This document shows, piece after piece, positions 1-7,566 of a stretch of 64,000 nt of DNA. The stretch covers positions 1 to 64,000 of the forward strand of contig NZ_JBAJJM010000011.1 of the NCBI RefSeq assembly GCF_036880405.1, written 5' to 3'. The notes under the pieces are model-generated. The model was not told where the DNA came from and searched no databases. It saw only the letters and a list, made by a program, of their open reading frames with translations. The translations under genes were made by a program, and so were the position numbers. Source of the stretch: Mannheimia indoligenes (GTDB lineage Bacteria; Pseudomonadota; Gammaproteobacteria; Enterobacterales; Pasteurellaceae). The stretch's first letter is position 1, and every line of letters starts with the position of its first letter.

Positions 1-186
1 AAACTTAAAAAAGTTAAAATGAATTTCTAGTTAGCACCTATTAAGACTTCAAAATTAAAAAATATTTTTAAAATCAAGTCAATCAACAAGTGCCCACACA
101 GATTGTCTGATAAATTGTTAAAGAGCAAAATAAAACGACGCACCGGAATCAAACTTAATCTCTTCACAACAGTGCGTCGTTGTGTG
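1..186 (-). other. rRNA operon leader with boxA
   Basis: Read on the minus strand, this is the 5' leader of an rRNA operon whose 16S gene must start just off the left edge. The antitermination boxA element TGCTCTTTAACAAT lies at 114-127 and is followed by the conserved leader text ATTTATCAGACAATC, matching Escherichia coli rrn leaders. An inverted repeat (135-143 with 172-180) forms a hairpin between promoter and boxA. The sequence at 1-25 resembles the last bases before mature 16S. Known: boxA recruits Nus factors. Inferred: the 16S gene itself is not visible here. Confidence 0.85.
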
Positions 187-192
187 GGGTGC

Positions 193-220
193 ATTATAGA
201 GATTTTTAAAACTGTTGCAA
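193..220 (-). promoter_or_regulatory. rRNA operon promoter
   Basis: On the minus strand there is a -35 TTGCAA (215-220), a 16-base spacer and a perfect -10 TATAAT (193-198). The start site should fall near 186. AT-rich sequence upstream (221-280) could act as an UP element. It points toward the boxA leader and 16S gene off the left edge. Confidence 0.82.
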
Positions 221-280
221 GCCCTTTTTTTAAAGTTTTTTATCAACTGGATTATTTTTCATCAAAAACCTTAACATCGC

Positions 281-1072
281 TTAAACATCAATCACAGATA
301 GTTGATTAAACCCCCAATCCTGCATAATTTGTCGTTTAATCTCGAATGCAGAAGTTTCTGAGGTACAAAATGCTTCATTAACTAACTCATTATTTTGATT
401 AAATTTAACTTCTCCTAATAAGCTTAAAACCCGTTTAGCAATCCCTATTCCCGGATCAACAAAGTATTTCACTTTTGGTAATACTTGCTGCAATTCATTT
501 TTTATCAAGGGAAAATGGGTGCAACCAAGAATAACCGTATCTAATGTGGAATGATCTTGCCAATCCTCAACAACTTTTTGTAAACGAGCCATATCCACTC
601 TGCCCGTTCTCTGTTTTTCTTCTACAATTTCAACTAAATCCGTTGTACCAATTTTTTCTACTATGCAATCTTGAGCATATTTTGCAATGAGTTCATCAAC
701 ATAGGGGCGAGAAACCGTTCCTTTTGTGGCTAGTAAACCGATGGTTTTACTTTCAGAAATTGCCGCAGCAGGTTTAATAGCCGGTACAGTGCCTACGATT
801 GGAAACTGAAAATGCTCACGCAATGCAGGAAGCACAACTGTGCTTGCAGTATTGCACGCCACCACCACCATATCAAGCGGTTGTTTTTCTGCAATTTTTT
901 GCACAATTTTGACCGCTCGTTCAATCAATACCTCTTCTGATTTCTCAGAATAGGGGAAAAAAGCATTATCAAAGCAATATAAATAGTGAGCCTGAGGTAG
1001 TACTTTACGGATTTCGTCATAAATCGTTAAGCCACCCATACCAGAGTCGTATAAAAGGATTGTTGGTTTCAT
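281..1072 (-). CDS. murI: Glutamate racemase MurI
   Basis: Interconverts L- and D-glutamate in the cytoplasm, supplying D-glutamate for peptidoglycan. The 263-residue product has the usual length. The N-terminal DSGMGG (residues 9-14) and the two catalytic cysteines of the family, C73 in ACNTAS and C184 in GCTHFP, are all present. It sits directly upstream of an rRNA operon promoter in the same direction, as murI precedes rrnB in Escherichia coli. The ribosome binding site before the chosen ATG is weak. The assignment is secure from motifs and synteny. Confidence 0.96.
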   Translation of the reverse strand: MKPTILLYDSGMGGLTIYDEIRKVLPQAHYLYCFDNAFFPYSEKSEEVLIERAVKIVQKIAEKQPLDMVVVACNTASTVVLPALREHFQFPIVGTVPAIKPAAAISESKTIGLLATKGTVSRPYVDELIAKYAQDCIVEKIGTTDLVEIVEEKQRTGRVDMARLQKVVEDWQDHSTLDTVILGCTHFPLIKNELQQVLPKVKYFVDPGIGIAKRVLSLLGEVKFNQNNELVNEAFCTSETSAFEIKRQIMQDWGFNQLSVIDV

Positions 1073-1199
1073 TGTTATTTACTGAATGAATTAGTGTGGA
1101 AATGCTACTCCTTTCCCTCGTTATATTCAAGTTATCTCTATTTGACTTGATTATCGAAAATCGCAATAATCATTCTATTATTTAACCAAGGAGAACATT

Positions 1200-2069
1200 A
1201 TGCAAAAATTTAACACACAAGAAATTGGTTGGATTGGTTTAGGTCAAATGGGCGAACCAATGGCTAAACACTTACTTAACAGTGGGGTAAAAGTAGGGGT
1301 TTATAACCGTAGTCCTGAAAAAGCGGAGAAAGTAGTGGCAGCAGGTGGGAAATTATATTCTTCTGTGGTGGAGTTAGTAAAAGCTCACGATATTATTTTC
1401 TTAATGATTGCAGACTACGCTTCTATTCAGCAAGTATTAAGTGCTGAGGTCTTAGCACAGTTAAAAGGCAAATTAGTCGTGAATATGAGCACCATTTCTC
1501 CAAGTCAAAACCAAGCGGTTGAAGCACTTCTTGCAGAACACGGAGCGGAGTTTGTGGAAGCACCTGTTTCAGGCTCAAGCAAAGTTGCAGAAGCTGGCAA
1601 ACTATTAGTGCTTTCCGCAGGTAAAGAAGAAATTGTTGAGCAAATCAAGCCGCTTTTCGCTGCATTTAGTACGACAACTTTCTATTATGGCTCTGTAGGC
1701 AAAGCCGGTGGTATTAAATTAATGATTAACTCACTATTAGGCATTTTCGTTCAAGCTTACGGTGAGGCATTAAATTTTGCTGATCAGTACGGCATTCCGA
1801 AAGAGCAAGTGATTGAGATGATTTCAGGTTCGTTTATGAACAGCCCGATTTTCCAAGCAAAAGTGCCGATGTACTTAGCGAACGAGTTCCAACCTGCGTT
1901 TATGATGAAACATATGACGAAAGATTTTAACTTAGCAAGCGAAGAAATTGCGAAGTTAGGTAAATCTTATCCGTTAATTGAACAAGCAACCAAAACATAC
2001 AATCAGGCAAACGATTCAGGCTTGAGCGAAGTGGATATGGCTGCGATTTATCAATATCTAGCAAAATAA
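1200..2069 (+). CDS. NAD(P)-dependent beta-hydroxyacid dehydrogenase (GLYR/GarR-like)
   Basis: A 289-residue member of the 3-hydroxyisobutyrate / tartronate-semialdehyde reductase family, which reduces short semialdehydes or oxidises beta-hydroxyacids. Visible features are the Rossmann motif GLGQMG (13-18), the substrate loop APVSGSS near residue 121, and the catalytic lysine K173 in the GGIKLM stretch. The C-terminal helical half resembles plant-type glyoxylate/succinic semialdehyde reductases, so those substrates are plausible. A strong AAGGAG lies just before the ATG. It is a single-gene unit, ended by a hairpin shared with ubiC. The exact substrate cannot be told from sequence. Confidence 0.85.
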   Translation: MQKFNTQEIGWIGLGQMGEPMAKHLLNSGVKVGVYNRSPEKAEKVVAAGGKLYSSVVELVKAHDIIFLMIADYASIQQVLSAEVLAQLKGKLVVNMSTISPSQNQAVEALLAEHGAEFVEAPVSGSSKVAEAGKLLVLSAGKEEIVEQIKPLFAAFSTTTFYYGSVGKAGGIKLMINSLLGIFVQAYGEALNFADQYGIPKEQVIEMISGSFMNSPIFQAKVPMYLANEFQPAFMMKHMTKDFNLASEEIAKLGKSYPLIEQATKTYNQANDSGLSEVDMAAIYQYLAK

Positions 2070-2073
2070 AATC

Positions 2074-2106
2074 AAAAATCGGTTGGTGTAATGCCAACCG
2101 ATTTTT
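2074..2106. terminator. Bidirectional terminator
   Basis: Hairpin with arms AAAAATCGGTTGG and CCAACCGATTTTT around a 7-base loop, flanked by A and T runs. It lies between convergent genes (the dehydrogenase and ubiC) and can serve both. Confidence 0.85.
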
Positions 2107-2591
2107 TATAAATAAGGAAAGTTTTCTAAAAACAACTCTTTGACTTCAAGGAAATAGCCATTGATTTGATACACCCCTCGGCGGGCAAATAAACCGTTTT
2201 CTGCTTGAGCCCACTCTAATTTTTTCCTGATCGGATTTTGAGAAAACAACCATAAACCAATCGGCTCGTTACCAAGTGTCGGTATATTTGGGGCGATATT
2301 TTCAATCGTTGATCTCGGCACAAGCGTTTGAGCAAAAATCCAATTGGTATCACCATCTTTTAATAACACTTCTCTCAACCAAAAGTCTTCATTGCAAGCG
2401 GTCAGATTTTGCGAATTTTTTGCAACCCACTTTTCTTGCACCACTTCCACGTTGAAATCGGTTGCCACATCAAGTAACTTTTGAGTAAGCGAGCCATCGT
2501 GCAGAAGCCAGTTTTGTTGAGTAAAAGAAAGCGGCTCCGGCACTGAATGCCATTCCGCCGCTAACAGAATTTTACGATATTTTGTAAACAT
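2106..2591 (-). CDS. ubiC: Chorismate lyase UbiC
   Basis: Converts chorismate to 4-hydroxybenzoate and pyruvate, the first ubiquinone step, in the cytosol. The 161 residues align along their length with Escherichia coli UbiC (165 residues). The active-site arginine is R73 in WLREVLL, the GLFARR segment is present, and the catalytic glutamate is E152 in KELFL. Residues 62-66 (NLTAC) are encoded by a DNA uptake sequence that sits in a variable loop just before the WLRE motif. The usual partner ubiA is not adjacent. No convincing Shine-Dalgarno sequence precedes the ATG, and the upstream terminator overlaps its leader. Confidence 0.92.
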   Translation of the reverse strand: MFTKYRKILLAAEWHSVPEPLSFTQQNWLLHDGSLTQKLLDVATDFNVEVVQEKWVAKNSQNLTACNEDFWLREVLLKDGDTNWIFAQTLVPRSTIENIAPNIPTLGNEPIGLWLFSQNPIRKKLEWAQAENGLFARRGVYQINGYFLEVKELFLENFPYL

Positions 2592-2595
2592 AAAG

Positions 2596-2634
2596 AAAAA
2601 AGGTAAATTGTAACATCAACAATTTACCTTTTTT
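2596..2634 (-). terminator. Terminator after udp
   Basis: Long hairpin with arms AAAAAAGGTAAATTGT and its complement and a 6-base loop, between the udp stop and the ubiC start on the minus strand. It ends in a T run on the minus strand only a few bases before the ubiC ATG. Confidence 0.75.
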
Positions 2635-2651
2635 GCCTTTAAATTTAAAGA

Positions 2652-3413
2652 TTAACCTTTAATTAATTTTCTTACACCTTCTACCACAACAGAAATTGCT
2701 TTATGTTCGGTTTCGTGGATTGTGGCTTCGTTTGGAATTTCTTGTTGAGTACGGTTTACAATCACGCCGGACACCATACCTGCTCGTAAACCTAATGCAG
2801 AACACATTGTAAAGAGCGTAGCAGATTCCATTTCAAAATTCATTACATTGAGATCTTGCCACTGTTTTAATGAACCTTGAAAATGGCGATAAATTTTGCC
2901 TGTGAAGGTGTCGTAACGCTCTTGTCCCGGATAGAACGTATCAGAAGAAGCAGTAATACCAACGTAAGGTTTAACCCCTGCATCAACCGCAGCAGCGTAA
3001 AGTGCGTTAGTACACTCAAAGTTTGCTACAGCCGGATATTCCATTGGTGCAAAGTGTTTGCTTGCACCGTCTAAACGTACTGCACCGGTGGTAATTAAAA
3101 TATCGCCTACATTGATATGTTCTTGAATTGCACCTGTTGTGCCAATGCGTAAGAAGGTACGAACGCCTAATTGAGCGAGTTCTTCCACACAAATTGAAAC
3201 CGAAGGACCACCAATCCCCGTTGAACAAATAACTACGGCTTCACCTTCTACATAACCTAACCAAGAGGTAAATTCACGGGTAGATGCTAAAAACTCCGGG
3301 TTATCCATTTTTTTTGCAATACGCTCACTTCTGGCAGGATCTCCCGGTACTATCGCAATTTTTGCCCCTTTTAACATCGCTTTTGTTAAACCTAAATGAA
3401 ATACTTCAGACAT
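2652..3413 (-). CDS. udp: Uridine phosphorylase Udp
   Basis: Cleaves uridine with phosphate to uracil and ribose-1-phosphate in pyrimidine salvage. The 253-residue product matches enteric Udp, with the phosphate-binding segment IVPGDPARSERI near the N terminus, RIGTTGAIQ in mid-protein and the ribose-binding FEMESATLF near residue 195. The start at 3413 is preferred over the ATG 30 bases upstream because AAGGAG lies 7 bases before it and the family begins here. A CRP-like site lies about 95 bases upstream. A hairpin follows the stop. Confidence 0.96.
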   Translation of the reverse strand: MSEVFHLGLTKAMLKGAKIAIVPGDPARSERIAKKMDNPEFLASTREFTSWLGYVEGEAVVICSTGIGGPSVSICVEELAQLGVRTFLRIGTTGAIQEHINVGDILITTGAVRLDGASKHFAPMEYPAVANFECTNALYAAAVDAGVKPYVGITASSDTFYPGQERYDTFTGKIYRHFQGSLKQWQDLNVMNFEMESATLFTMCSALGLRAGMVSGVIVNRTQQEIPNEATIHETEHKAISVVVEGVRKLIKG

Positions 3414-3507
3414 AACGATCTCCTTTTGATTTCTAATCATCATTCAAAATCATTCTACCTAGCAAGCGGTTGATTTTCGATATTTTTTTGCGATCAATGT
3501 TTGATTT

Positions 3508-3523
3508 TGTGAAGTAGATCAAA
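3508..3523 (-). promoter_or_regulatory. Probable CRP site upstream of udp
   Basis: TGTGA-N6-TCAAA (plus-strand reading) is a near match to the CRP consensus TGTGA-N6-TCACA. It lies 95-110 bases upstream of the udp start. In Escherichia coli udp is CRP-activated; the same control is inferred here. Confidence 0.6.
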
Positions 3524-3538
3524 GGCAAACGGTTTCGT

Positions 3539-3867
3539 TCACTGAGCCTTTTTGATTTGCGATTCAATATAAGTCGGAGCGAAAAAATCCTTATCAGACA
3601 GATAGAACACAAAATCTTCTTTAACCAACATCGCAATTAGCTCATTAAGATTTTGAATATCCATCGGTGAATAAATCACCGTTAAATTATCAAATTTTTG
3701 AATGATTTCTGAGGCTGGGCGGTAATATTGCTCGCCATTCACAAAAATATAGTGCTTACAAGGGTAAACTTGCTTTTTCACACTTTCAATTGCTCGCCCC
3801 AACTCAGGTTGAGCTGTGGTTAGACTAACTACCGCCACCGTTGGTTGGTTGGTTGGTTGGCATTCAT
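3539..3867 (-). pseudogene. Glycosyltransferase-like gene, phase-variable and out of frame (OFF)
   Basis: The readable frame from a GTG at 3838 encodes about 99 residues starting MAVVSLTTAQPELGRAIESV, which resembles the opening beta strand and helix of family 2 glycosyltransferases. It is far shorter than a full enzyme and has no obvious acceptor domain. A well-placed AAGGA lies 6 bases before an ATG at 3867, but the frame from that ATG crosses five TTGG repeats (3841-3860) and stops after 12 codons. Adding one 4-base unit would join the first ATG to the long frame; removing one would join the ATG at 3863. I infer a contingency gene in the OFF state. A decayed fragment is the alternative. 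Confidence 0.6.
3841..3860. repeat. Tetranucleotide repeat (TTGG)x5
   Basis: Five perfect TTGG units (CCAA on the coding strand) begin seven bases after the ATG of the glycosyltransferase-like gene. Tetranucleotide tracts, including CCAA, drive phase variation in Pasteurellaceae surface genes. Five units is short, so the switching rate would be low. Confidence 0.85.
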
Positions 3868-3934
3868 TCTATTTCCTTTTATTTATATTGCTATTCTTAT
3901 TTGCAAAAATTAATGCTTTTTTAACCGCTTGTTA

Positions 3935-4408
3935 CTAAGGCAAAATATCTCTCAAAATCGGATTTTGTAGCGAAATCAAAGTTTCTGTTGATTGAATTTC
4001 ATCAATAGATTGAATTTTGCCCGCTAAAACCGAATGCAATTCTTCAATAGTGTGAGTCATCACTTTAATAAAAATCGAATAATTACCTGTTGTGTAATAT
4101 GCCTCCACTACTTCATCAAACTCGTTAAGCTTCGCGATTACTTTATCGTAATCTTTTGCCGATTTGAGAATAATTCCTATAAAACAACACACATCATAGC
4201 CCAATTTCTGTTCATTGACTACAATTTTTGTTGATTGAATAACCCCTGCTTGTCGCATTTTTTCAACCCGAACGTGGATAGTTGCCGCACTTACGCCAAA
4301 ATCTTTCGCCATTTCTGCATAAGGTATGCGAGCATCTTTAATTAAACAGCGTAAAATTTGCTGATCGAGTTTATCAATTTCTAATTTCACTTTGTTTTTA
4401 TTGTGCAT
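3935..4408 (-). CDS. asnC: Lrp/AsnC-family regulator AsnC
   Basis: Asparagine-responsive transcription factor. The 157-residue product has an N-terminal winged helix (about residues 10-60, with SAATIHVRVEKMRQAG as recognition region) and a C-terminal RAM ligand domain, which contains GIILKSAKDYD and AYYTTGNYSIFIKV almost identical to Escherichia coli AsnC. It is transcribed divergently from asnA, as in enterics, and GGAGG lies before the start. It probably represses itself and activates asnA from the shared intergenic region. Confidence 0.95.
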   Translation of the reverse strand: MHNKNKVKLEIDKLDQQILRCLIKDARIPYAEMAKDFGVSAATIHVRVEKMRQAGVIQSTKIVVNEQKLGYDVCCFIGIILKSAKDYDKVIAKLNEFDEVVEAYYTTGNYSIFIKVMTHTIEELHSVLAGKIQSIDEIQSTETLISLQNPILRDILP

Positions 4409-4431
4409 TTTTCCTCCTCAAAATCCATTTA

Positions 4432-4448
4432 TTTAGATTTTATCTAAA
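4432..4448. promoter_or_regulatory. Candidate AsnC operator
   Basis: A perfect inverted repeat TTTAGAT-TTT-ATCTAAA lies 24 bases upstream of asnC, in the asnC/asnA divergent region. Its symmetry and position suit a dimeric Lrp/AsnC-type regulator. The assignment is inference from position. Confidence 0.45.
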
Positions 4449-4575
4449 ATAACTTAACTTATTTTAAACTAAATTTAATACATTTGCTTTTTTATTTGAT
4501 AAATATTGCATTTTTAACAGAATTCTTTAAATTAGCAACTGTTCATATTTCATATTCATTAGGAAAGCAATAAAA

Positions 4576-5568
4576 ATGAAAAAATCATTCATCTTACAAC
4601 AACAAGAAATCAGTTTTGTTAAAAACACCTTTACGCAATATTTAATCGACAAACTAGGCATTGTGGAAGTACAAGGTCCAATCTTGAGCGAAGTCGGTAA
4701 CGGTATGCAAGATAACCTTTCCGGTATCGAAAAAGCAGTAAAAGTAAACGTAAAATGTATTCCAAACGCCACCTATGAAGTGGTTCACTCTCTCGCTAAA
4801 TGGAAACGCCATACATTAGCTCGTTTCGGTTTTAAAGAAGGTGAAGGCTTATTCGTGCATATGAAAGCGTTGCGTCCGGACGAAGATTCATTAGACCGCA
4901 CGCACTCGGTGTATGTGGATCAATGGGACTGGGAAAAAGTGATTCCTGAAGGTCGCCGTGATTTTGCGTTCTTAAAAGAGACCGTGAACGAAATCTACAA
5001 AGCGATTCGTTTAACTGAATTAGCGGTGGAAGCTCGTTTCGATATTCCATCAGTTTTACCAAAACAAATTACCTTTGTGCATAGCGAAGATTTAGTGCAA
5101 CGCTACCCAAATATGACCGGTAAAGAGCGTGAAAATGCGATTTGTAAAGAGTGCGGTGCAGTGTTCTTAATCGGTATCGGCGGCAAATTATCAGACGGCA
5201 AACCACACGACGGTCGAGCACCGGACTATGATGACTGGACAACCGAATCCGAGCAAGGTTATAAAGGCTTAAACGGCGATATTTTAGTGTGGAACGAAGA
5301 ATTAGGCACAGCGTTCGAGCTTTCTTCAATGGGTATTCGTGTGGATGAAAAAGCATTACGTTTACAAGTAGCAATTACCGGCGATGAAGACCGTTTAGAA
5401 ATGGATTGGCACAAAGATTTATTGGCTGGCAAGTTACCACTTTCTATCGGCGGCGGTATCGGTCAATCACGACTAGTAATGTTCTTGTTACACAAAAAAC
5501 ACATTGGTGAAGTGCAATCTAGCGTATGGCCAAAAGCAGTGTTTGAAGAGTTTGAAAATATTCTCTAA
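4576..5568 (+). CDS. asnA: Aspartate-ammonia ligase AsnA
   Basis: Makes asparagine from aspartate, ammonia and ATP, with AMP and pyrophosphate as by-products. The 330 residues equal the Escherichia coli length and cover the whole class II synthetase-like fold, from the KKSFILQQQEISFVKNTF start through VGNGMQDNLSG, HSLAKWKRHTL and the C-terminal SIGGGIGQSRLVMFLL motif that binds ATP. AGGAAA precedes the ATG. It is divergent from its regulator asnC and ends in a clear hairpin. Confidence 0.97.
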   Translation: MKKSFILQQQEISFVKNTFTQYLIDKLGIVEVQGPILSEVGNGMQDNLSGIEKAVKVNVKCIPNATYEVVHSLAKWKRHTLARFGFKEGEGLFVHMKALRPDEDSLDRTHSVYVDQWDWEKVIPEGRRDFAFLKETVNEIYKAIRLTELAVEARFDIPSVLPKQITFVHSEDLVQRYPNMTGKERENAICKECGAVFLIGIGGKLSDGKPHDGRAPDYDDWTTESEQGYKGLNGDILVWNEELGTAFELSSMGIRVDEKALRLQVAITGDEDRLEMDWHKDLLAGKLPLSIGGGIGQSRLVMFLLHKKHIGEVQSSVWPKAVFEEFENIL

Positions 5569-5575
5569 TCATAAA

Positions 5576-5607
5576 AAAGCGAACCTTCTGGTTCGCTTTA
5601 TTTTTTC
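5576..5607 (+). terminator. Terminator after asnA
   Basis: Arms AAAGCGAACC and GGTTCGCTTT with a 4-base loop, followed by a T run, starting eight bases after the asnA stop. Confidence 0.85.
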
Positions 5608-5608
5608 T

Positions 5609-5655
5609 ACAAGCGGTCTGTTTTTGCAAAAAATTTACCGTTTTTGACCGCTTGT
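5609..5655. repeat. Inverted pair of DNA uptake sequences
   Basis: ACAAGCGGT at 5609-5617 faces ACCGCTTGT at 5647-5655. The pair lies between convergent genes (asnA and the surface lipoprotein), where it can fold as a transcript hairpin. Paired uptake sequences used as terminators are common in Pasteurellaceae. Confidence 0.8.
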
Positions 5656-5668
5656 AAGTCTACAAAAA

Positions 5669-6952
5669 TTATTTCTTCTCGCCTGCTACGCCAAAAACAG
5701 TACCTCTCTCTCTATCACCATATTTTTCAGCAGTTGTCTTATTTGTTGTTATTCCACCTTCAAATTGTTTATAAAGATAGGCCTCACCAGCAATAGCTTG
5801 TGCATTTTCACCGTAAAAACCTAATTCGTACTTACCTGAAATACCACCTGAAGCAGAAGCATTTGCTTTAATCATACCATCAACAATATTACCTTTTTCC
5901 AACTGGATTGTTGGAATAGCAGCATTATTAAATTGTGAAAGAGAACCTACACCTGTTTTCTCAGTAAAATTAACTTTGTAATTCAATGTTCCTACATTAT
6001 CCGAGTTAAATGCTTTGCCAACATAAGTTACTTCGCCAGATGTAGGAAGATTTGTAGTTCTTACCCCTTCAATTCGGTTAACTCTAAACCTTCTTTGTTC
6101 TGTTGTATCTTCATTCCAAAATGCACTAATATCACGCCCAACAACGGTTACACTTGGGGTAAGATAAATATAGTGATTACCAACAAAAATACCGTCTAAA
6201 TTTTCTGCAGACATACTAATGAAAGCGTGTTTACTTAACCCTTTTGGTAAAGATAAACCTGTGTGATCAATCCAAGAATAATTTCTTCCTTGTTCTTTGG
6301 TAATTTCAGCTGCTTTTTGTACTATTTCTTTTATTAAAGCCGTTTTATTTTTTAATGCAAGCTCAGCCGCTTCTTTTTCTTGTTTTGCTGTTGCTAACTG
6401 CTCAGCTGTACTATTTTTATCCGCTTGAGCCTTTGCTAAATTTGCTTCAGCTTTCTGTAACTCATTTTTGGCTTTTACTAATTCAGCATTTGCAGAATTT
6501 AGCTGATTTTGTACCGCTTGTTTTTCGTTATTTATCGTAGTTAATTTGCTTTCAGCGACTTCTTTTGATTTTTGTAACTCATTTCTCGCTTTTGCTAATT
6601 CAGCATTTACAGAATTTAGCTGATTTTGCACCGCTTGCTTTTCATTATTCATCGTAGCTAATTTACTTTCAGCTAATCCTTTCGCTTTTTCAGCATTTTC
6701 AAGGTTTATTTTTGCTTGTGTAAGTTGCTCAGAAGTTGCATTTTTATCAGATTTCAACTTTGCTAATTCTGCTTGAGCCTTTTGTAAATCACTTGTTGAT
6801 GTTGCTAATTCTGATTTAGTTGTATCTAACTCTGTTTGGACTGAATTATTTTGAGGTTTGTCAGTAATAACATCTGATGAACCGCCACCGCTACTACAAG
6901 CAGTAATCCCAAATAAAATCAAACTAGCTAAAGAGAGTTTTTTAACATACAT
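5669..6952 (-). CDS. Surface lipoprotein: coiled-coil stalk plus TbpB-like barrel domain
   Basis: Predicted 427-residue lipoprotein. The start at 6952 has AAGGAA 8 bases upstream, and residues 1-19 form a lipoprotein signal ending in the lipobox ITAC (Cys19), followed by a Gly/Ser linker. Residues 40-225 are a long Lys/Glu/Ala/Gln-rich coiled coil that includes a duplicated 39-residue unit (94-132 and 133-171). The C-terminal 200 residues are beta-rich and end in GERGTVFGVAGEKK. Segments such as GFYGENAQAIAGEAYLYK recall the barrel domain of transferrin-binding-protein-B-like (Slam-exported) lipoproteins. I infer outer-surface exposure. The ligand is unknown, and no TonB receptor partner is adjacent. 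Confidence 0.72.
   Translation of the reverse strand: MYVKKLSLASLILFGITACSSGGGSSDVITDKPQNNSVQTELDTTKSELATSTSDLQKAQAELAKLKSDKNATSEQLTQAKINLENAEKAKGLAESKLATMNNEKQAVQNQLNSVNAELAKARNELQKSKEVAESKLTTINNEKQAVQNQLNSANAELVKAKNELQKAEANLAKAQADKNSTAEQLATAKQEKEAAELALKNKTALIKEIVQKAAEITKEQGRNYSWIDHTGLSLPKGLSKHAFISMSAENLDGIFVGNHYIYLTPSVTVVGRDISAFWNEDTTEQRRFRVNRIEGVRTTNLPTSGEVTYVGKAFNSDNVGTLNYKVNFTEKTGVGSLSQFNNAAIPTIQLEKGNIVDGMIKANASASGGISGKYELGFYGENAQAIAGEAYLYKQFEGGITTNKTTAEKYGDRERGTVFGVAGEKK
6440..6673 (-). repeat. Tandem 117-base repeat inside the lipoprotein gene
   Basis: Two adjacent copies of a 39-codon unit, beginning AESKLATMNN and AESKLTTINN, differ at only a few residues over the first 35 positions. 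Each copy carries one uptake-type core (ACAAGCGGT or GCAAGCGGT) encoding the QAV of EKQAVQNQ. Copy number could change by recombination and alter stalk length. Confidence 0.8.
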
Positions 6953-7091
6953 AGTGTTTTCCTTATAAAATTGACCGTGCAAATGCACACAAAAATTGTA
7001 CAAAAAAAAAACAACTTGTCGTCAAGTAGAAATGAATTTAAAAAAATATTTATCTGTAAAAAATTAGCATTTTTAAACCGCTTGTAAAAAC

Positions 7092-7115
7092 AAAACCCCA
7101 CTTGCGTGGGGTTTT
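7092..7115 (-). terminator. Terminator of the atp operon
   Basis: Arms AAAACCCCA and TGGGGTTTT with a 6-base loop, read on the minus strand just after atpC and followed there by a T-rich run. Confidence 0.88.
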
Positions 7116-7121
7116 TCAGTA

Positions 7122-7541
7122 TTAACGTTTGTTCGCTAATTTTGTTTTTGTGAGTTCGTAAACACGCAATTTCGCAATTTCTTTCGCTAATTTCGCTGTT
7201 AAATCAGCGTCGTTAGTTTTAGACAAGGTTTCTTCTGCTTTACGTTTTGCAGCAAGAATACGTTGTTCATCAAGTTCATCACCACGAATTGCGGTATCTG
7301 CAAGCACGGTAACAATGGTTGGTTGTACTTCAAGGAAGCCACCAGATACATAGATAAATTCTTCTTTGCCATCAGCTAAAGTGAATTTAACCATACCCGG
7401 TTTGATAGCGGTTAATAGTGGGGTATGCCCTGCATAGATCCCTAATTCGCCATCAACCCCTGAAACACGCACACTCGTTACTGTGCCTTCAAAGATTTTA
7501 CTTTCCGCACTCACAACTGTGAGTTCAAATTGAGATGTCAT
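7122..7541 (-). CDS. atpC: ATP synthase F1 epsilon subunit
   Basis: Epsilon subunit of the central stalk, which couples rotor to F1 and inhibits ATP hydrolysis. The 139 residues have the N-terminal beta sandwich (ELTVVSAESKIFEGTVTSVR, GELGIYAGHTPLLTAIKPG) and a C-terminal helical hairpin. It is the last gene of the nine-gene atp operon and ends in a strong terminator. AGGAGA precedes the start. Confidence 0.97.
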   Translation of the reverse strand: MTSQFELTVVSAESKIFEGTVTSVRVSGVDGELGIYAGHTPLLTAIKPGMVKFTLADGKEEFIYVSGGFLEVQPTIVTVLADTAIRGDELDEQRILAAKRKAEETLSKTNDADLTAKLAKEIAKLRVYELTKTKLANKR

Positions 7542-7566
7542 ACTGTTCTCCTTTGTTTAAGAACAA

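Noticed and set aside
103..309. Short open frame on the plus strand in the rRNA leader
   Set aside because: It overlaps the rrn promoter, hairpin and boxA on the opposite strand and has no codon-like or family character.
3433..3636. Minus-strand frame beside the glycosyltransferase-like gene
   Set aside because: It overlaps both that gene and the udp leader, lacks a ribosome binding site and shows basic, low-information sequence.
5069..5374. Open frames antisense to asnA
   Set aside because: The asnA frame is fully conserved; the antisense frames are by-products of its codon use.
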